A stretch of DNA of 64,000 bases, taken from the NCBI RefSeq assembly GCF_049959315.1, contig NZ_CP188201.1; one strand, 5' to 3'. Within the stretch, counting starts at the first letter, position 1; each line of letters opens with the position of its first letter. A program made the position numbers and the translations under genes. The notes beneath the pieces were generated by a model that was not told the origin of the DNA, made no database searches, and saw only the letters and a program-made list of their open reading frames with translations. Below, piece after piece: positions 25,938 through 33,588 of this stretch. The DNA comes from Serratia proteamaculans_D (GTDB taxonomy: Bacteria; Pseudomonadota; Gammaproteobacteria; Enterobacterales; Enterobacteriaceae).

Positions 25938-27476
25938 ATGAAGCACACATTCAAACGTAAGGCATTGGCGGCCGTTGTGCTGTTGGCGGCAATGGGCACA
26001 GGCCCGGCCTGGGCGGCGAAAGATGCGGTGATCGCCGTCGCGTCCAACTTCACCACGCTTGACCCCTATGATGCCAACGACACGCTGTCGCAGGCGGTGG
26101 CCAAGTCCTTCTATCAGGGCCTGTTCGGTTTCGACAAGGACATGAAGCTGGTGAACGTGCTGGCAGACAGCTATGAGGTGAGTCCGGATGGCCTGACTTA
26201 CACCGTCAAACTGCATCCGGGGGTGAAATTCCATGACGGCACCGATTTTAACGCCGAAGCGGTGAAGGTGAACCTGGATCGCGCCAGCAACCCGGACAAC
26301 CACCTCAAGCGCTACAACCTGTTCAAGATGATCGATAAAACCGACGTAGTTGATGCCACAACGGTGAAAATCGTGCTGAAAGCGCCATTCTCGGCGTTTA
26401 TCAACAATCTGGCGCACCCGGCGGCGGTGATCATTTCCCCGGCGGCGCTGAAGCAGTACGGCAAAGAGATTGGTTTCCATCCGGTGGGTACCGGCCCTTA
26501 CCAATTCGTGACCTGGAACCAGACCGATTTCGTCAAGGTGAAGAAGTTTGACGGCTACTGGAAGCCGGGGCTACCGAAGCTCGACAGCATCACCTGGCGG
26601 CCGATCGTCGATAACAATACCCGTGCGGCGATGCTGCAGACCGGCGAGGCCACCTTTGCCTTCCCTATCCCTTATGAGCAGGCCAAGGTGCTGGAAGGCA
26701 ATGCCAAGCTTGACCTGGTGGCCGCGCCGTCGATTCTGCAACGCTATATCAGCCTGAATGTCACCCAGAAGCCGTTTGATAACCTGAAAGTACGTCAGGC
26801 GCTGAACTACGCCATCAATAAGGATGCGCTGATCAAGGTAGCGTTCTCTGGCTACGCGGTACCGGCGGAAGGCCCGGTGCCGCCGGCGATTGACTTCGCC
26901 ACCCGTTATAAGCCCTGGCCATACGATCCGGCCAAAGCGCGTGAATTGCTGAAGGAGGCCGGTTATCCGAACGGTTTCACTACCACTTTGTGGTCGTCCC
27001 ATAACCACAGTACCGCGCAGAAAGTGCTGCAGTTTACCCAACAGCAGTTGGCGCAGGTTGGGGTGAAAGTGACGGTGACGGCGATGGATGCCGGTCAGCG
27101 TGCGGCACAGGTAGAAAGCGTTGGGGTGAAAGACACCGGCGTGCGTATGTTCTATACCGGCTGGTCCGCGTCGACCGGCGAGGCCGATTGGGCACTGTCG
27201 CCGCTATTCTCTACTCAGGCAGCACCTCCCAAGCAGTTCAACACCGCGTTCTACAGTAACCCGCAGGTGGACAAGGATCTGACCGGCGCGCTGGCGACCA
27301 CCGATCGCACCGAAAAGCAGAAGTTGTACAAGGACGCGCAGGATCGTATCTGGGCCGATGCGCCGTGGATCTTCCTGGCGACCGAACGCCTGCTGTCGGC
27401 CAATAACAAGCAGCTGAGCGGTTTCTACGTCATGCCGGATACCTCGTTCAACTTTGATAACGCTGACCTTAAATAA
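25938..27476 (+). CDS. gsiB: Glutathione-binding periplasmic protein
   Basis: The 512-residue extracellular solute-binding protein (family 5) has a signal peptide ending 'GTGPAWAAK' and conserved blocks 'TLDPYDANDTLSQAV' and 'FHDGTDFNAEAVKVNLDR'. The ATG at 25938 follows CAGGAG; the ATG at 25914 overlaps the gsiA stop and would put residues before the signal peptide. It captures glutathione for the GsiCD channel. Confidence 0.95.
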   Translation: MKHTFKRKALAAVVLLAAMGTGPAWAAKDAVIAVASNFTTLDPYDANDTLSQAVAKSFYQGLFGFDKDMKLVNVLADSYEVSPDGLTYTVKLHPGVKFHDGTDFNAEAVKVNLDRASNPDNHLKRYNLFKMIDKTDVVDATTVKIVLKAPFSAFINNLAHPAAVIISPAALKQYGKEIGFHPVGTGPYQFVTWNQTDFVKVKKFDGYWKPGLPKLDSITWRPIVDNNTRAAMLQTGEATFAFPIPYEQAKVLEGNAKLDLVAAPSILQRYISLNVTQKPFDNLKVRQALNYAINKDALIKVAFSGYAVPAEGPVPPAIDFATRYKPWPYDPAKARELLKEAGYPNGFTTTLWSSHNHSTAQKVLQFTQQQLAQVGVKVTVTAMDAGQRAAQVESVGVKDTGVRMFYTGWSASTGEADWALSPLFSTQAAPPKQFNTAFYSNPQVDKDLTGALATTDRTEKQKLYKDAQDRIWADAPWIFLATERLLSANNKQLSGFYVMPDTSFNFDNADLK

Positions 27477-27485
27477 GGCGCCAAT

Positions 27486-27508
27486 CCCCGCTCTCACTGA
27501 GGGCGGGG
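27486..27508. repeat. Hairpin between gsiB and gsiC
   Basis: CCCCGCTCTC and GAGGGCGGGG pair (one T-G wobble) over ACT. No T tail follows, so it is more likely an mRNA-stabilising or processing element than a terminator. The adjacent GTGAGGGGATT (27508-27518) is the exact complement of the start of a hairpin at 34841-34851. Confidence 0.55.
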
Positions 27509-27526
27509 TGAGGGGATTCACCCGAG

Positions 27527-28447
27527 ATGCTTAATTATTTTCTGAAACGGCTGCTGGGCCTGATCCCGACGCTGCTGATTGTCGCGGTGCTGGTGTTTCT
27601 GTTTGTCCATCTGCTGCCTGGCGATCCGGCACGGTTGGCGGCGGGGCCGGAGGCCGACGAGGCGGTGGTGCAACTGGTGCGTAAGGATCTGGGGCTTGAC
27701 AAGCCGCTGCCGCAGCAGTTCGTGCACTTTTTTGTCAATGCGCTGCAGGGCGATTTTGGCACCTCGATGGTCTCCAAACGGCCGGTAAGCGAAGAGATTA
27801 GCTCGCGCTTTCTGCCGACCCTGTGGCTGACGCTGACCAGCATGTTATGGGCGACATTCTTTGGGATGGGCATCGGCATGCTGTCTGCCGTTTGGCGCAA
27901 CCGCTGGCCGGATCGCATTGGTATGGCGCTGGCGGTCTCCGGCATTTCATTCCCCGCTTTTGCGCTGGGCATGCTGCTGATGCAGGTGTTCTCGGTCAAT
28001 CTGGGCTGGTTACCGACGGTGGGAGCCGACAGCTGGCGGCATTATATTTTGCCTTCCATCACTCTGGGGGCGGCGGTAGCGGCGGTGATGGCGCGTTTTA
28101 CCCGCGCCTCGTTCGTTGAGGTGCTGCAGGAAGATTATATGCGCACCGCGCGTGCCAAGGGCGTGCCGGAAACGCTGGTGGTGGTGAAGCATGGCCTGCG
28201 TAATGCGATGATCCCGGTGGTCACCATGATGGGGCTACAGTTCGGCTTTTTGCTCGGCGGCTCGATCGTGGTGGAAAAGGTATTCAACTGGCCAGGGCTG
28301 GGCAGGCTGCTGGTCGACTCGGTGGAGATGCGCGACTATCCGGTGATCCAGGCCGAGGTTTTGCTGTTCTCGCTGGAGTTTATTCTGATTAACCTGTTGG
28401 TGGACCTGCTGTATGCGGCAATTAACCCGGCGATACGCTACAAATGA
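27527..28447 (+). CDS. gsiC: Glutathione importer, permease GsiC
   Basis: The 306-residue inner-membrane protein has six predicted TM segments and the ABC-permease loop 'EDYMRTARAKGVPETLVVVKHGLRNAMIPVVT' that contacts the ATPase. The N-terminus 'MLNYFLKRLLGLIPTLLIVAVLVFLFVHLLPGDPA' is typical of the dipeptide-type DppB family. Third gene of gsiABCD. Confidence 0.95.
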   Translation: MLNYFLKRLLGLIPTLLIVAVLVFLFVHLLPGDPARLAAGPEADEAVVQLVRKDLGLDKPLPQQFVHFFVNALQGDFGTSMVSKRPVSEEISSRFLPTLWLTLTSMLWATFFGMGIGMLSAVWRNRWPDRIGMALAVSGISFPAFALGMLLMQVFSVNLGWLPTVGADSWRHYILPSITLGAAVAAVMARFTRASFVEVLQEDYMRTARAKGVPETLVVVKHGLRNAMIPVVTMMGLQFGFLLGGSIVVEKVFNWPGLGRLLVDSVEMRDYPVIQAEVLLFSLEFILINLLVDLLYAAINPAIRYK

Positions 28448-28456
28448 GGACGCGGG

Positions 28457-29365
28457 ATGATTAAGCATTGGCGACGCAACGCCGCAATGAAGGCGATGCC
28501 GACGATTAACCCTAACGCGGTGCGCACGCCGTGGCATGAGTTCTGGCGGCGGTTCCGCCAACAACGGGTGGCGCTGGTCGCCGGGCTGTTGGTGCTGTTG
28601 CTGGTGGCTGCCGCGCTATTGGCACCTTACCTGGTGCCGTTTGACGCGGAAAACTACTTTGATTATGACCGCCTGAACGAAGGCCCTTCGCTGGTGCACT
28701 GGTTGGGGGTAGATTCCCTTGGGCGAGATATTTTTAGCCGTATTCTGATGGGCGCCCGTATTTCGCTGGCCGCCGGGGTGTTCTCGGTGCTGGTTGGCGG
28801 GCTGATCGGCACGCTGCTGGGGCTGCTGGCCGGCTATTACGAAGGCTGGTGGGACCGCATTACCATGCGCATCTGTGACGTGCTGTTTGCCTTCCCAGGC
28901 ATTTTGCTGGCGATCGGCGTGGTGGCGATTATGGGTAGCGGTATGTCCAATGTAATCATCGCAGTGGCCATTTTCAGCATTCCGGCGTTTGCCCGGCTGG
29001 TGCGCGGCAATACGCTGGTATTGAAGCACCTGACCTATATCGAGTCGGCGCGCAGCATTGGGGCTTCCGACTGGACCATCATCCTGCGACATATACTGCC
29101 GGGGACGATTTCGTCGATTGTGGTGTATTTTACTATGCGTATCGGCACCTCGATCATTACCGCCGCCAGCCTGTCATTCCTCGGCCTGGGGGCGCAGCCA
29201 CCCACGCCGGAGTGGGGCGCGATGCTCAACGAGGCGCGGGCGGATATGGTGATGGCCCCGCACGTGGCGATTTTCCCCAGCCTGGCAATATTTATCACCG
29301 TGCTGGCGTTTAACCTGCTGGGCGACGGGCTGCGTGACGCACTGGATCCGAAATTAAAGGGATAG
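28457..29365 (+). CDS. gsiD: Glutathione importer, permease GsiD
   Basis: The 302-residue DppC-type permease has the N-terminal 'WRRFRQQRVALVAGLLVLLLVAAALLAPYLVPFD' helix, the 'GVDSLGRDIFSRILMGARISL' block and the ATPase-contact loop 'YIESARSIGASDWTIILRHILPG'. It pairs with GsiC. Last gene of the operon; a hairpin follows. Confidence 0.95.
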   Translation: MIKHWRRNAAMKAMPTINPNAVRTPWHEFWRRFRQQRVALVAGLLVLLLVAAALLAPYLVPFDAENYFDYDRLNEGPSLVHWLGVDSLGRDIFSRILMGARISLAAGVFSVLVGGLIGTLLGLLAGYYEGWWDRITMRICDVLFAFPGILLAIGVVAIMGSGMSNVIIAVAIFSIPAFARLVRGNTLVLKHLTYIESARSIGASDWTIILRHILPGTISSIVVYFTMRIGTSIITAASLSFLGLGAQPPTPEWGAMLNEARADMVMAPHVAIFPSLAIFITVLAFNLLGDGLRDALDPKLKG

Positions 29366-29427
29366 AATAAAGTTAAATTAATAGCGGTTAATGTTCGAGG
29401 TGTTAATCGTTTAATTAACTTTGACTT

Positions 29428-29463
29428 ATTAACGTATTCGGTAATTCAACCGGATACGTTAAT
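29428..29463. terminator. Strong hairpin after gsiD
   Basis: ATTAACGTATTCGG and CCGGATACGTTAAT pair over 14 positions with one wobble, loop TAATTCAA. The tail (ATAATTATTG) is only partly T-rich. It probably ends the gsi mRNA. Confidence 0.6.
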
Positions 29464-29582
29464 ATAATTATTGTGTTAGTCATATCACTATAATCAATGG
29501 TTATTTTTATTTTATTTCCAATGGGGTGGTGTTACCTTGTTTTTTCTGACGGTTTTATGGTTGTTTCTACATGGATGTGTAA

Positions 29583-29777
29583 ATGAAAGACTGTATTATT
29601 ATGGCTCTGTGGGTATTTATTTCATTTTCTTTAATCGAGTATTCATCACTGCTAATTATGAAGCCCTGTAATAGCTATGTGGATGTCACAATAGCGGTGA
29701 TTACAGTGATCGGCACCAAAGCCTTATTAACCTGGTTTGAAGATGTTTATTATTGGTTCACTGGACGAGAGCGTTAA
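29583..29777 (+). CDS. Small two-helix membrane protein, unknown
   Basis: The predicted product has 64 residues with two hydrophobic spans (~4-26 'IIMALWVFISFSLIEYSSLLIM' region and ~33-50 'VDVTIAVITVIGTKALLTW') and a charged C-terminus 'FTGRER'. The upstream ribosome site is poor (GGATGTGTAA). It lies in AT-rich DNA, unlike the neighbouring gsi and frm genes, which suggests transfer or a relaxed intergenic region. It may be a real small membrane protein; no family is recognised. Confidence 0.45.
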   Translation: MKDCIIMALWVFISFSLIEYSSLLIMKPCNSYVDVTIAVITVIGTKALLTWFEDVYYWFTGRER

Positions 29778-29800
29778 CTAAGTGTGTTATAGGAAAGAAT

Positions 29801-29833
29801 AACCGCTTGCGACACTTGTCATCGCAAGCGGTT
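29801..29833 (-). terminator. Probable original frmB terminator, now displaced
   Basis: AACCGCTTGCGA and TCGCAAGCGGTT form a perfect 12-bp stem over nine bases. Read on the minus strand the tail is ATTCTTTCC. It lies eight bases beyond the duplicated frmB stop at 29842-29844, where a terminator of the uninterrupted frmB gene would be expected. Confidence 0.6.
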
Positions 29834-29841
29834 AGGGTCGC

Positions 29842-29865
29842 TCAACGGAACGGATGTTCGGCGTG
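29842..29865 (-). repeat. Left direct repeat: remnant of the frmB 3' end
   Basis: These 24 bases match the last eight codons of frmB (30554-30577) at 22 of 24 positions. Read on the minus strand they encode HAEHPFR and a TGA stop; the intact gene ends HAEHLFR and TGA. The frame upstream of this remnant does not continue frmB. Together the two copies bracket the ccdAB module. Confidence 0.85.
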
Positions 29866-29916
29866 ACTTGTGGTGCATATTTGAATGGGCTTACACTGTT
29901 CCTTGGTGTTATTACC

Positions 29917-29943
29917 CGTGCAATAAGCCGTGTTGCTTGCACG
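29917..29943. promoter_or_regulatory. Candidate CcdA operator
   Basis: CGTGCAA and TTGCACG form an inverted repeat spaced by 13 bases, 22 bases before the ccdA start. CcdA proteins repress their own operon at such sites. Confidence 0.4.
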
Positions 29944-29965
29944 AAAGCTAGGGTAGGCGGTACTG

Positions 29966-30202
29966 ATGCCAGTAAAACAACGAACGACGCAAAGCGTTAC
30001 CATGACGGTGGAACGCAGCTTGCTGAGCCGCGCACGAGAGGCGGGTATTAACCTCAGCGCCACGCTGAACGCTGCTTTGGATGCCGAGTTGCGTCAGCAT
30101 GAGATGAGGAAATGGAAGGAAAATAATCGGGAAGCTATTGAGGCGCTGAATCGTTTTCATGATGAACATGGCTGTTTCAGCGACGAAAACAGGTCGTTTT
30201 AG
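29966..30202 (+). CDS. ccdA: CcdA-type antitoxin
   Basis: The 78-residue protein has the ribbon-helix-helix N-terminus 'QSVTMTVERSLLSRAREAGINLSATLNAALDAEL' that binds DNA, and the C-terminal toxin-binding tail 'WKENNREAIEALNRFHDEHGCFSDENRSF' of the CcdA family. In ccdAB modules CcdA neutralises CcdB, a gyrase poison. Here the toxin gene just downstream is disrupted, so CcdA is left without an obvious partner. The frame is intact. Confidence 0.93.
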   Translation: MPVKQRTTQSVTMTVERSLLSRAREAGINLSATLNAALDAELRQHEMRKWKENNREAIEALNRFHDEHGCFSDENRSF

Positions 30203-30204
30203 CG

Positions 30205-30517
30205 ATGTAATTTACGGTAGATGCAAATACAGGAAAAGGTGTTGTTTACCCGCTGCTGCTTGATGTGACAAGCGATATCATCGGGCAATTAAATCGTCGT
30301 GTCGTGATCCCCTTATTACCCATTGAAAAGTTCCCGGGTAACACTCACGGAACGTTTGATCCCTGTAGGCAGACTGGTGGATGACAACGAGTACGCCATT
30401 ATGACTCATGAGATGGCCAGTATTCCCGTTCGTGCCCTGGGCGCTGAATTTTGCGTTGCTTCCCAATACCGGACCGAGGTTAAAGCCGCAATAGATTTTC
30501 TTCTCGACGGTATCTGA
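30205..30517 (+). pseudogene. ccdB: ccdB toxin gene, disrupted
   Basis: The ATG at 30205 is followed at once by TAA (expected CAA, 'MQF'). Beyond the stop the frame still encodes 'FTVDANTGKGVVYPLLLDVTS' and 'IGQLNRRVVIPLLPIEKFPG', the CcdB N-terminal half. At ~30334-30352 the frame shifts by one base; the remaining sequence reads 'ERLIPVGRLVDDNEYAIMTHEMASIPVRALGAEF' and ends 'AIDFLLDGI', the C-terminal half with the residues that bind gyrase. An extra C near 30349 would explain the shift. No other start restores a full product, so functional toxin is unlikely unless unusual recoding occurs. Confidence 0.9.
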
Positions 30518-30520
30518 TTA

Positions 30521-30551
30521 AATCCGGACGGGGTAACCGCCCGGATTTTTC
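30521..30551 (+). terminator. Terminator after ccdB
   Basis: AATCCGG and CCGGATT pair (with an inner CGG/CCG) and are followed by TTTTT. It ends three bases before the intact frmB stop. Confidence 0.75.
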
Positions 30552-30553
30552 GA

Positions 30554-30577
30554 TCACCGGAACAGATGTTCGGCGTG
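30554..30577 (-). repeat. Right direct repeat: intact frmB 3' end
   Basis: The last eight codons of frmB (HAEHLFR, TGA) are 22/24 identical to 29842-29865. The segment between the two copies (29866-30553) holds the ccdAB module with its own terminator. Confidence 0.85.
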
Positions 30578-31396
30578 GAAGCGCAGGTGGTCTTCGATAA
30601 AGCTGGCGATGGTGAAGTAGCTGTGGTCGTAACCCGGTTGGATGCGCAGGGTCAGCGGCCAGTCGCGCTGGCGCGCCAGCTCGGCCAGCTTCGCCGGTTG
30701 CAGTTGATCCGCCAGGAACTGATCGTCATCACCCTGATCCACCAGCACCGGTATTTTTTCTGCACCGCTCGCCAGCAGGTGGCAGCTGTCATACTGCAGC
30801 CACTGGCTTTCGTCGTTACCCAAATAGGCGGCGAAGGCTTTACGCCCCCATGGCACCTGGCAGGGGTTAACGATGGGCGCAAATGCCGACACCGAACGGA
30901 AACGCTGCGGATTACGCAACGCCATCACCAGTGCGCCGTGACCGCCCATTGAGTGACCGAAGATCGACTGGCGATCGCTGACGCTGAAATGCTGATTGAT
31001 CAACGCCGGTAATTCATCGCTGATGTAGTCGTACATGCGAAAGTGCTTGTCCCACGGCGCCTGGGTGGCGTTCAAATAGAAACCGGCACCCTGGCCCAGG
31101 TCATAGCCTTCATCATTGGGCACATCGTCACCGCGCGGGCTGGTATCGGCCATCACCAGCACCAACCCCAGCTCGGCGGCAATACGCTGCGCGCCGGCCT
31201 TCAGCGTGAAGTTTTCATCATTGCAGGTCAGCCCCGACAGCCAGTACAGCACGGGCGGCGGGTTATCATCGCGCGGCGGCGGCAGATAGATGCTGAAAGT
31301 CATGTTGCAATTCAGGCTCTGCGCCGCATGGCGATAACGCTGTTGCCAGCCGCCGAACATACGGTGCTCTTCGAGAAGTTCTAATGACAAGGTCAT
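30554..31396 (-). CDS. frmB: S-formylglutathione hydrolase
   Basis: The 280-residue esterase hydrolyses S-formylglutathione to formate and glutathione, the second step of formaldehyde detoxification. The nucleophile Ser lies in 'FGHSMGGHGAL' (GxSxG); the acid and base are in 'DQGDDDQFL' and 'GYDHSYF'. The length is that of YeiG/FrmB. It follows frmA by 14 bases. Its last 24 bases are one half of a direct repeat around the ccdAB module. It lies next to folE-yeiB, as yeiG does in E. coli, so yeiG is an equally good name. Confidence 0.94.
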   Translation of the reverse strand: MTLSLELLEEHRMFGGWQQRYRHAAQSLNCNMTFSIYLPPPRDDNPPPVLYWLSGLTCNDENFTLKAGAQRIAAELGLVLVMADTSPRGDDVPNDEGYDLGQGAGFYLNATQAPWDKHFRMYDYISDELPALINQHFSVSDRQSIFGHSMGGHGALVMALRNPQRFRSVSAFAPIVNPCQVPWGRKAFAAYLGNDESQWLQYDSCHLLASGAEKIPVLVDQGDDDQFLADQLQPAKLAELARQRDWPLTLRIQPGYDHSYFTIASFIEDHLRFHAEHLFR

Positions 31397-31410
31397 CTCT
31401 GCCTCCTGGC

Positions 31411-32538
31411 TTATTTTTTGTCGAAGTGAATAACGGAACGGATGGATTTGCCTTCGTGCATCAAATCGAACGCTTCGTTAATCTGCTCCAGCCCCATGGT
31501 GTGGGTAATAAAGTCATTTAGCGCGAACTCGCCGTCCATATAACGCTGGACGATGCCCGGCAGTTGCGAACGGCCCTTCACGCCGCCGAAGGCGGAACCG
31601 CGCCATACGCGACCGGTCACCAGTTGGAACGGACGGGTAGAAATTTCCTGGCCGGCACCGGCAACGCCGATAATCACCGATTCGCCCCAGCCTTTGTGGC
31701 AGCATTCCAGCGCCGAACGCATCACGTTGACGTTGCCGATACACTCGAAGGAGAAATCAACGCCGCCGTCGGTCAGTTCGACGATCACGTCCTGAATCGG
31801 TTTATCGTAGTCTTTCGGGTTAATCAGGTCGGTGGCGCCCAACTTGCGTGCCAGGTCGAACTTGCTGGTGTTGATATCGATGCCGATGATACGACCGGCA
31901 CCGGCCATCTGTGCGCCGATGATGGCCGACAGGCCAATGCCGCCGAGGCCGAAGATGGCCACGGTATCGCCTTTTTGCACTTTGGCAGTGTTGATTACCG
32001 CACCCATGCCGGTGGTGACACCGCAGCCCAGCAGACAGACTTCTTCCAGCGGAGCTTCTTTACTGATTTTTGCCAGGGAGATTTCCGGCACTACGGTGTA
32101 TTCGGAGAAGGTTGAAGTGCCCATGTAGTGGAAGATAGGCTTGCCGTCTTTGAAGAAGCGGGTAGTGCCATCCGGCATCAGGCCTTTGCCTTGGGTGGCA
32201 CGGATCGCCTGACACAGGTTGGTTTTGCCGGATTTACAGAATTTGCACTCGCCGCATTCCGGCGTGTACAACGGGATCACGTGATCGCCAACCGCTACGC
32301 TGGTCACGCCTTCACCGATGGCTTCTACCACGCCGCCGCCTTCATGGCCGAGGATCGCCGGGAATACGCCTTCAGGATCGGCACCGGACAGGGTGTAGGC
32401 ATCGGTATGGCAGACGCCGGTGGCGACGATCCGCACCAGCACTTCGCCTTTTTGCGGTGGCATCAGATCCACTTCTTCGATTTTCAGCGGCTGGTTCGGG
32501 CCCCAGGCAACGGCGGCACGGGTTTTGATCATTTCCAT
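31411..32538 (-). CDS. frmA: S-(hydroxymethyl)glutathione dehydrogenase (class III alcohol dehydrogenase)
   Basis: The 375-residue zinc enzyme oxidises the glutathione-formaldehyde adduct to S-formylglutathione with NAD. The catalytic zinc ligands are in 'GVCHTDAYTL' and 'GHEGGGVVEA'; the structural zinc site is 'CGECKFCKSGKTNLC'; the NAD motif is 'GLGGIGLSAI'. ATGs lie at 32541 and 32538; GGAG is spaced six bases from 32538. It follows a LysR gene on the same strand by 26 bases and precedes frmB. Confidence 0.95.
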   Translation of the reverse strand: MEMIKTRAAVAWGPNQPLKIEEVDLMPPQKGEVLVRIVATGVCHTDAYTLSGADPEGVFPAILGHEGGGVVEAIGEGVTSVAVGDHVIPLYTPECGECKFCKSGKTNLCQAIRATQGKGLMPDGTTRFFKDGKPIFHYMGTSTFSEYTVVPEISLAKISKEAPLEEVCLLGCGVTTGMGAVINTAKVQKGDTVAIFGLGGIGLSAIIGAQMAGAGRIIGIDINTSKFDLARKLGATDLINPKDYDKPIQDVIVELTDGGVDFSFECIGNVNVMRSALECCHKGWGESVIIGVAGAGQEISTRPFQLVTGRVWRGSAFGGVKGRSQLPGIVQRYMDGEFALNDFITHTMGLEQINEAFDLMHEGKSIRSVIHFDKK

Positions 32539-32564
32539 CATAGTCTCCAGTGGTCTATTTTTAA

Positions 32565-33482
32565 TCAGGCTATGTCGATAGCATCAGGTAAATCACAGGC
32601 AGTATTTTCAACCGGGAGGGTTTCTGCCTGTTCAATAATTAATTCTTTCAGGGCGCGAACGTTCGGGCCGAAGGCATCACGCCGCCACAGTAACCAGGTG
32701 GCGGTTTGGGCGATGTCGTCCGGTAGGGTATGCACTTTTACCCGCTCATGGCCCGGCAGCAGGTTCAGCACCGAATGCGGGATCATCGCCAGCCCGGCCC
32801 CGCTGGCGACGCAGGCCAGCATGGCGTGGTAAGACTGGATTTCCATCACCTGGCCCGGCAATACGCCTTCGCGCTTGAACCAGGACTCCAGCCGCAGGCG
32901 ATAAGAGCAACTGGCGCGGAAGGCAAACAGCGTTTCGCCCTTGGCGTCTTTGGCGCTGTGGATCGGCAGGTGATCGAGGCAAGAGATCACCACCATATGT
33001 TCGGGAAAGGCGATACAGCCATTAAGTTCGTCATACTGTACCGGCCCATCAACCAGTGCCGCCGCCAGCGTACCGGCGCGTACCCGTTCGGTTATTTCGC
33101 CGGAGGTACCGGTGGTCAGCGACAGTGACACCTGTGAAAAACGTTGATGGTAGGCTGCCAGTAACGTAGGCAAGCGGGTGGCGGCGGTGCTTTCCATCGA
33201 ACCTATGGCGAAGTTGCCTGCCGGCTCGCCGGCATGGGTGATGCTCATCGCTTCTTCGCTCAGGGCCAGAATGCGGTTGGCGTAGCAGAGAAAATTATGG
33301 CCCATCGGCGAAAGGCGCAGGCGCTGTTTTTCGCGGATGAACAGATCGGTGCCCAGTTCCTGTTCGAGCTGACGCAGGCGGGTGGTCAGGTTCGAGGGGA
33401 CGCGGTGCAACTGCTCGGCGGCACGGGCGACGGAGCCGGTTTCGGCGACGCTGCAGAACATGCGGAGCTGGGTGAGATCCAT
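32565..33482 (-). CDS. LysR-family regulator, PtrR (YneJ)-like
   Basis: The 305-residue protein has the LysR HTH at residues 1-60 ('SVARAAEQLHRVPSNLTTRLRQLEQELG'), where 'HRVPSNLTTR' and 'FIREKQRLRLSPMGHNFL' closely follow E. coli PtrR, a regulator of putrescine use. The effector domain contains 'FRASCSYRLRLESWFKREG'. It lies upstream of frmA on the same strand and divergent from the MFS gene, so it could control either. Effector unknown here. Confidence 0.88.
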   Translation of the reverse strand: MDLTQLRMFCSVAETGSVARAAEQLHRVPSNLTTRLRQLEQELGTDLFIREKQRLRLSPMGHNFLCYANRILALSEEAMSITHAGEPAGNFAIGSMESTAATRLPTLLAAYHQRFSQVSLSLTTGTSGEITERVRAGTLAAALVDGPVQYDELNGCIAFPEHMVVISCLDHLPIHSAKDAKGETLFAFRASCSYRLRLESWFKREGVLPGQVMEIQSYHAMLACVASGAGLAMIPHSVLNLLPGHERVKVHTLPDDIAQTATWLLWRRDAFGPNVRALKELIIEQAETLPVENTACDLPDAIDIA

Positions 33483-33588
33483 TATCTTCTCTTTTCGTGA
33501 TGAACTTGATGAGTATTATTCAGTTTTTGTGAGTGTAATACTGCGGCATGATACTGGCAACTTTCTTTTAACAGTCTGGATACTCTAT

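Noticed and set aside
29842..30063. 73-codon minus-strand frame ending HAEHPFR
   Set aside because: Only the last eight codons match frmB; the rest is antisense to ccdA and is not a gene. The match is reported as a repeat.
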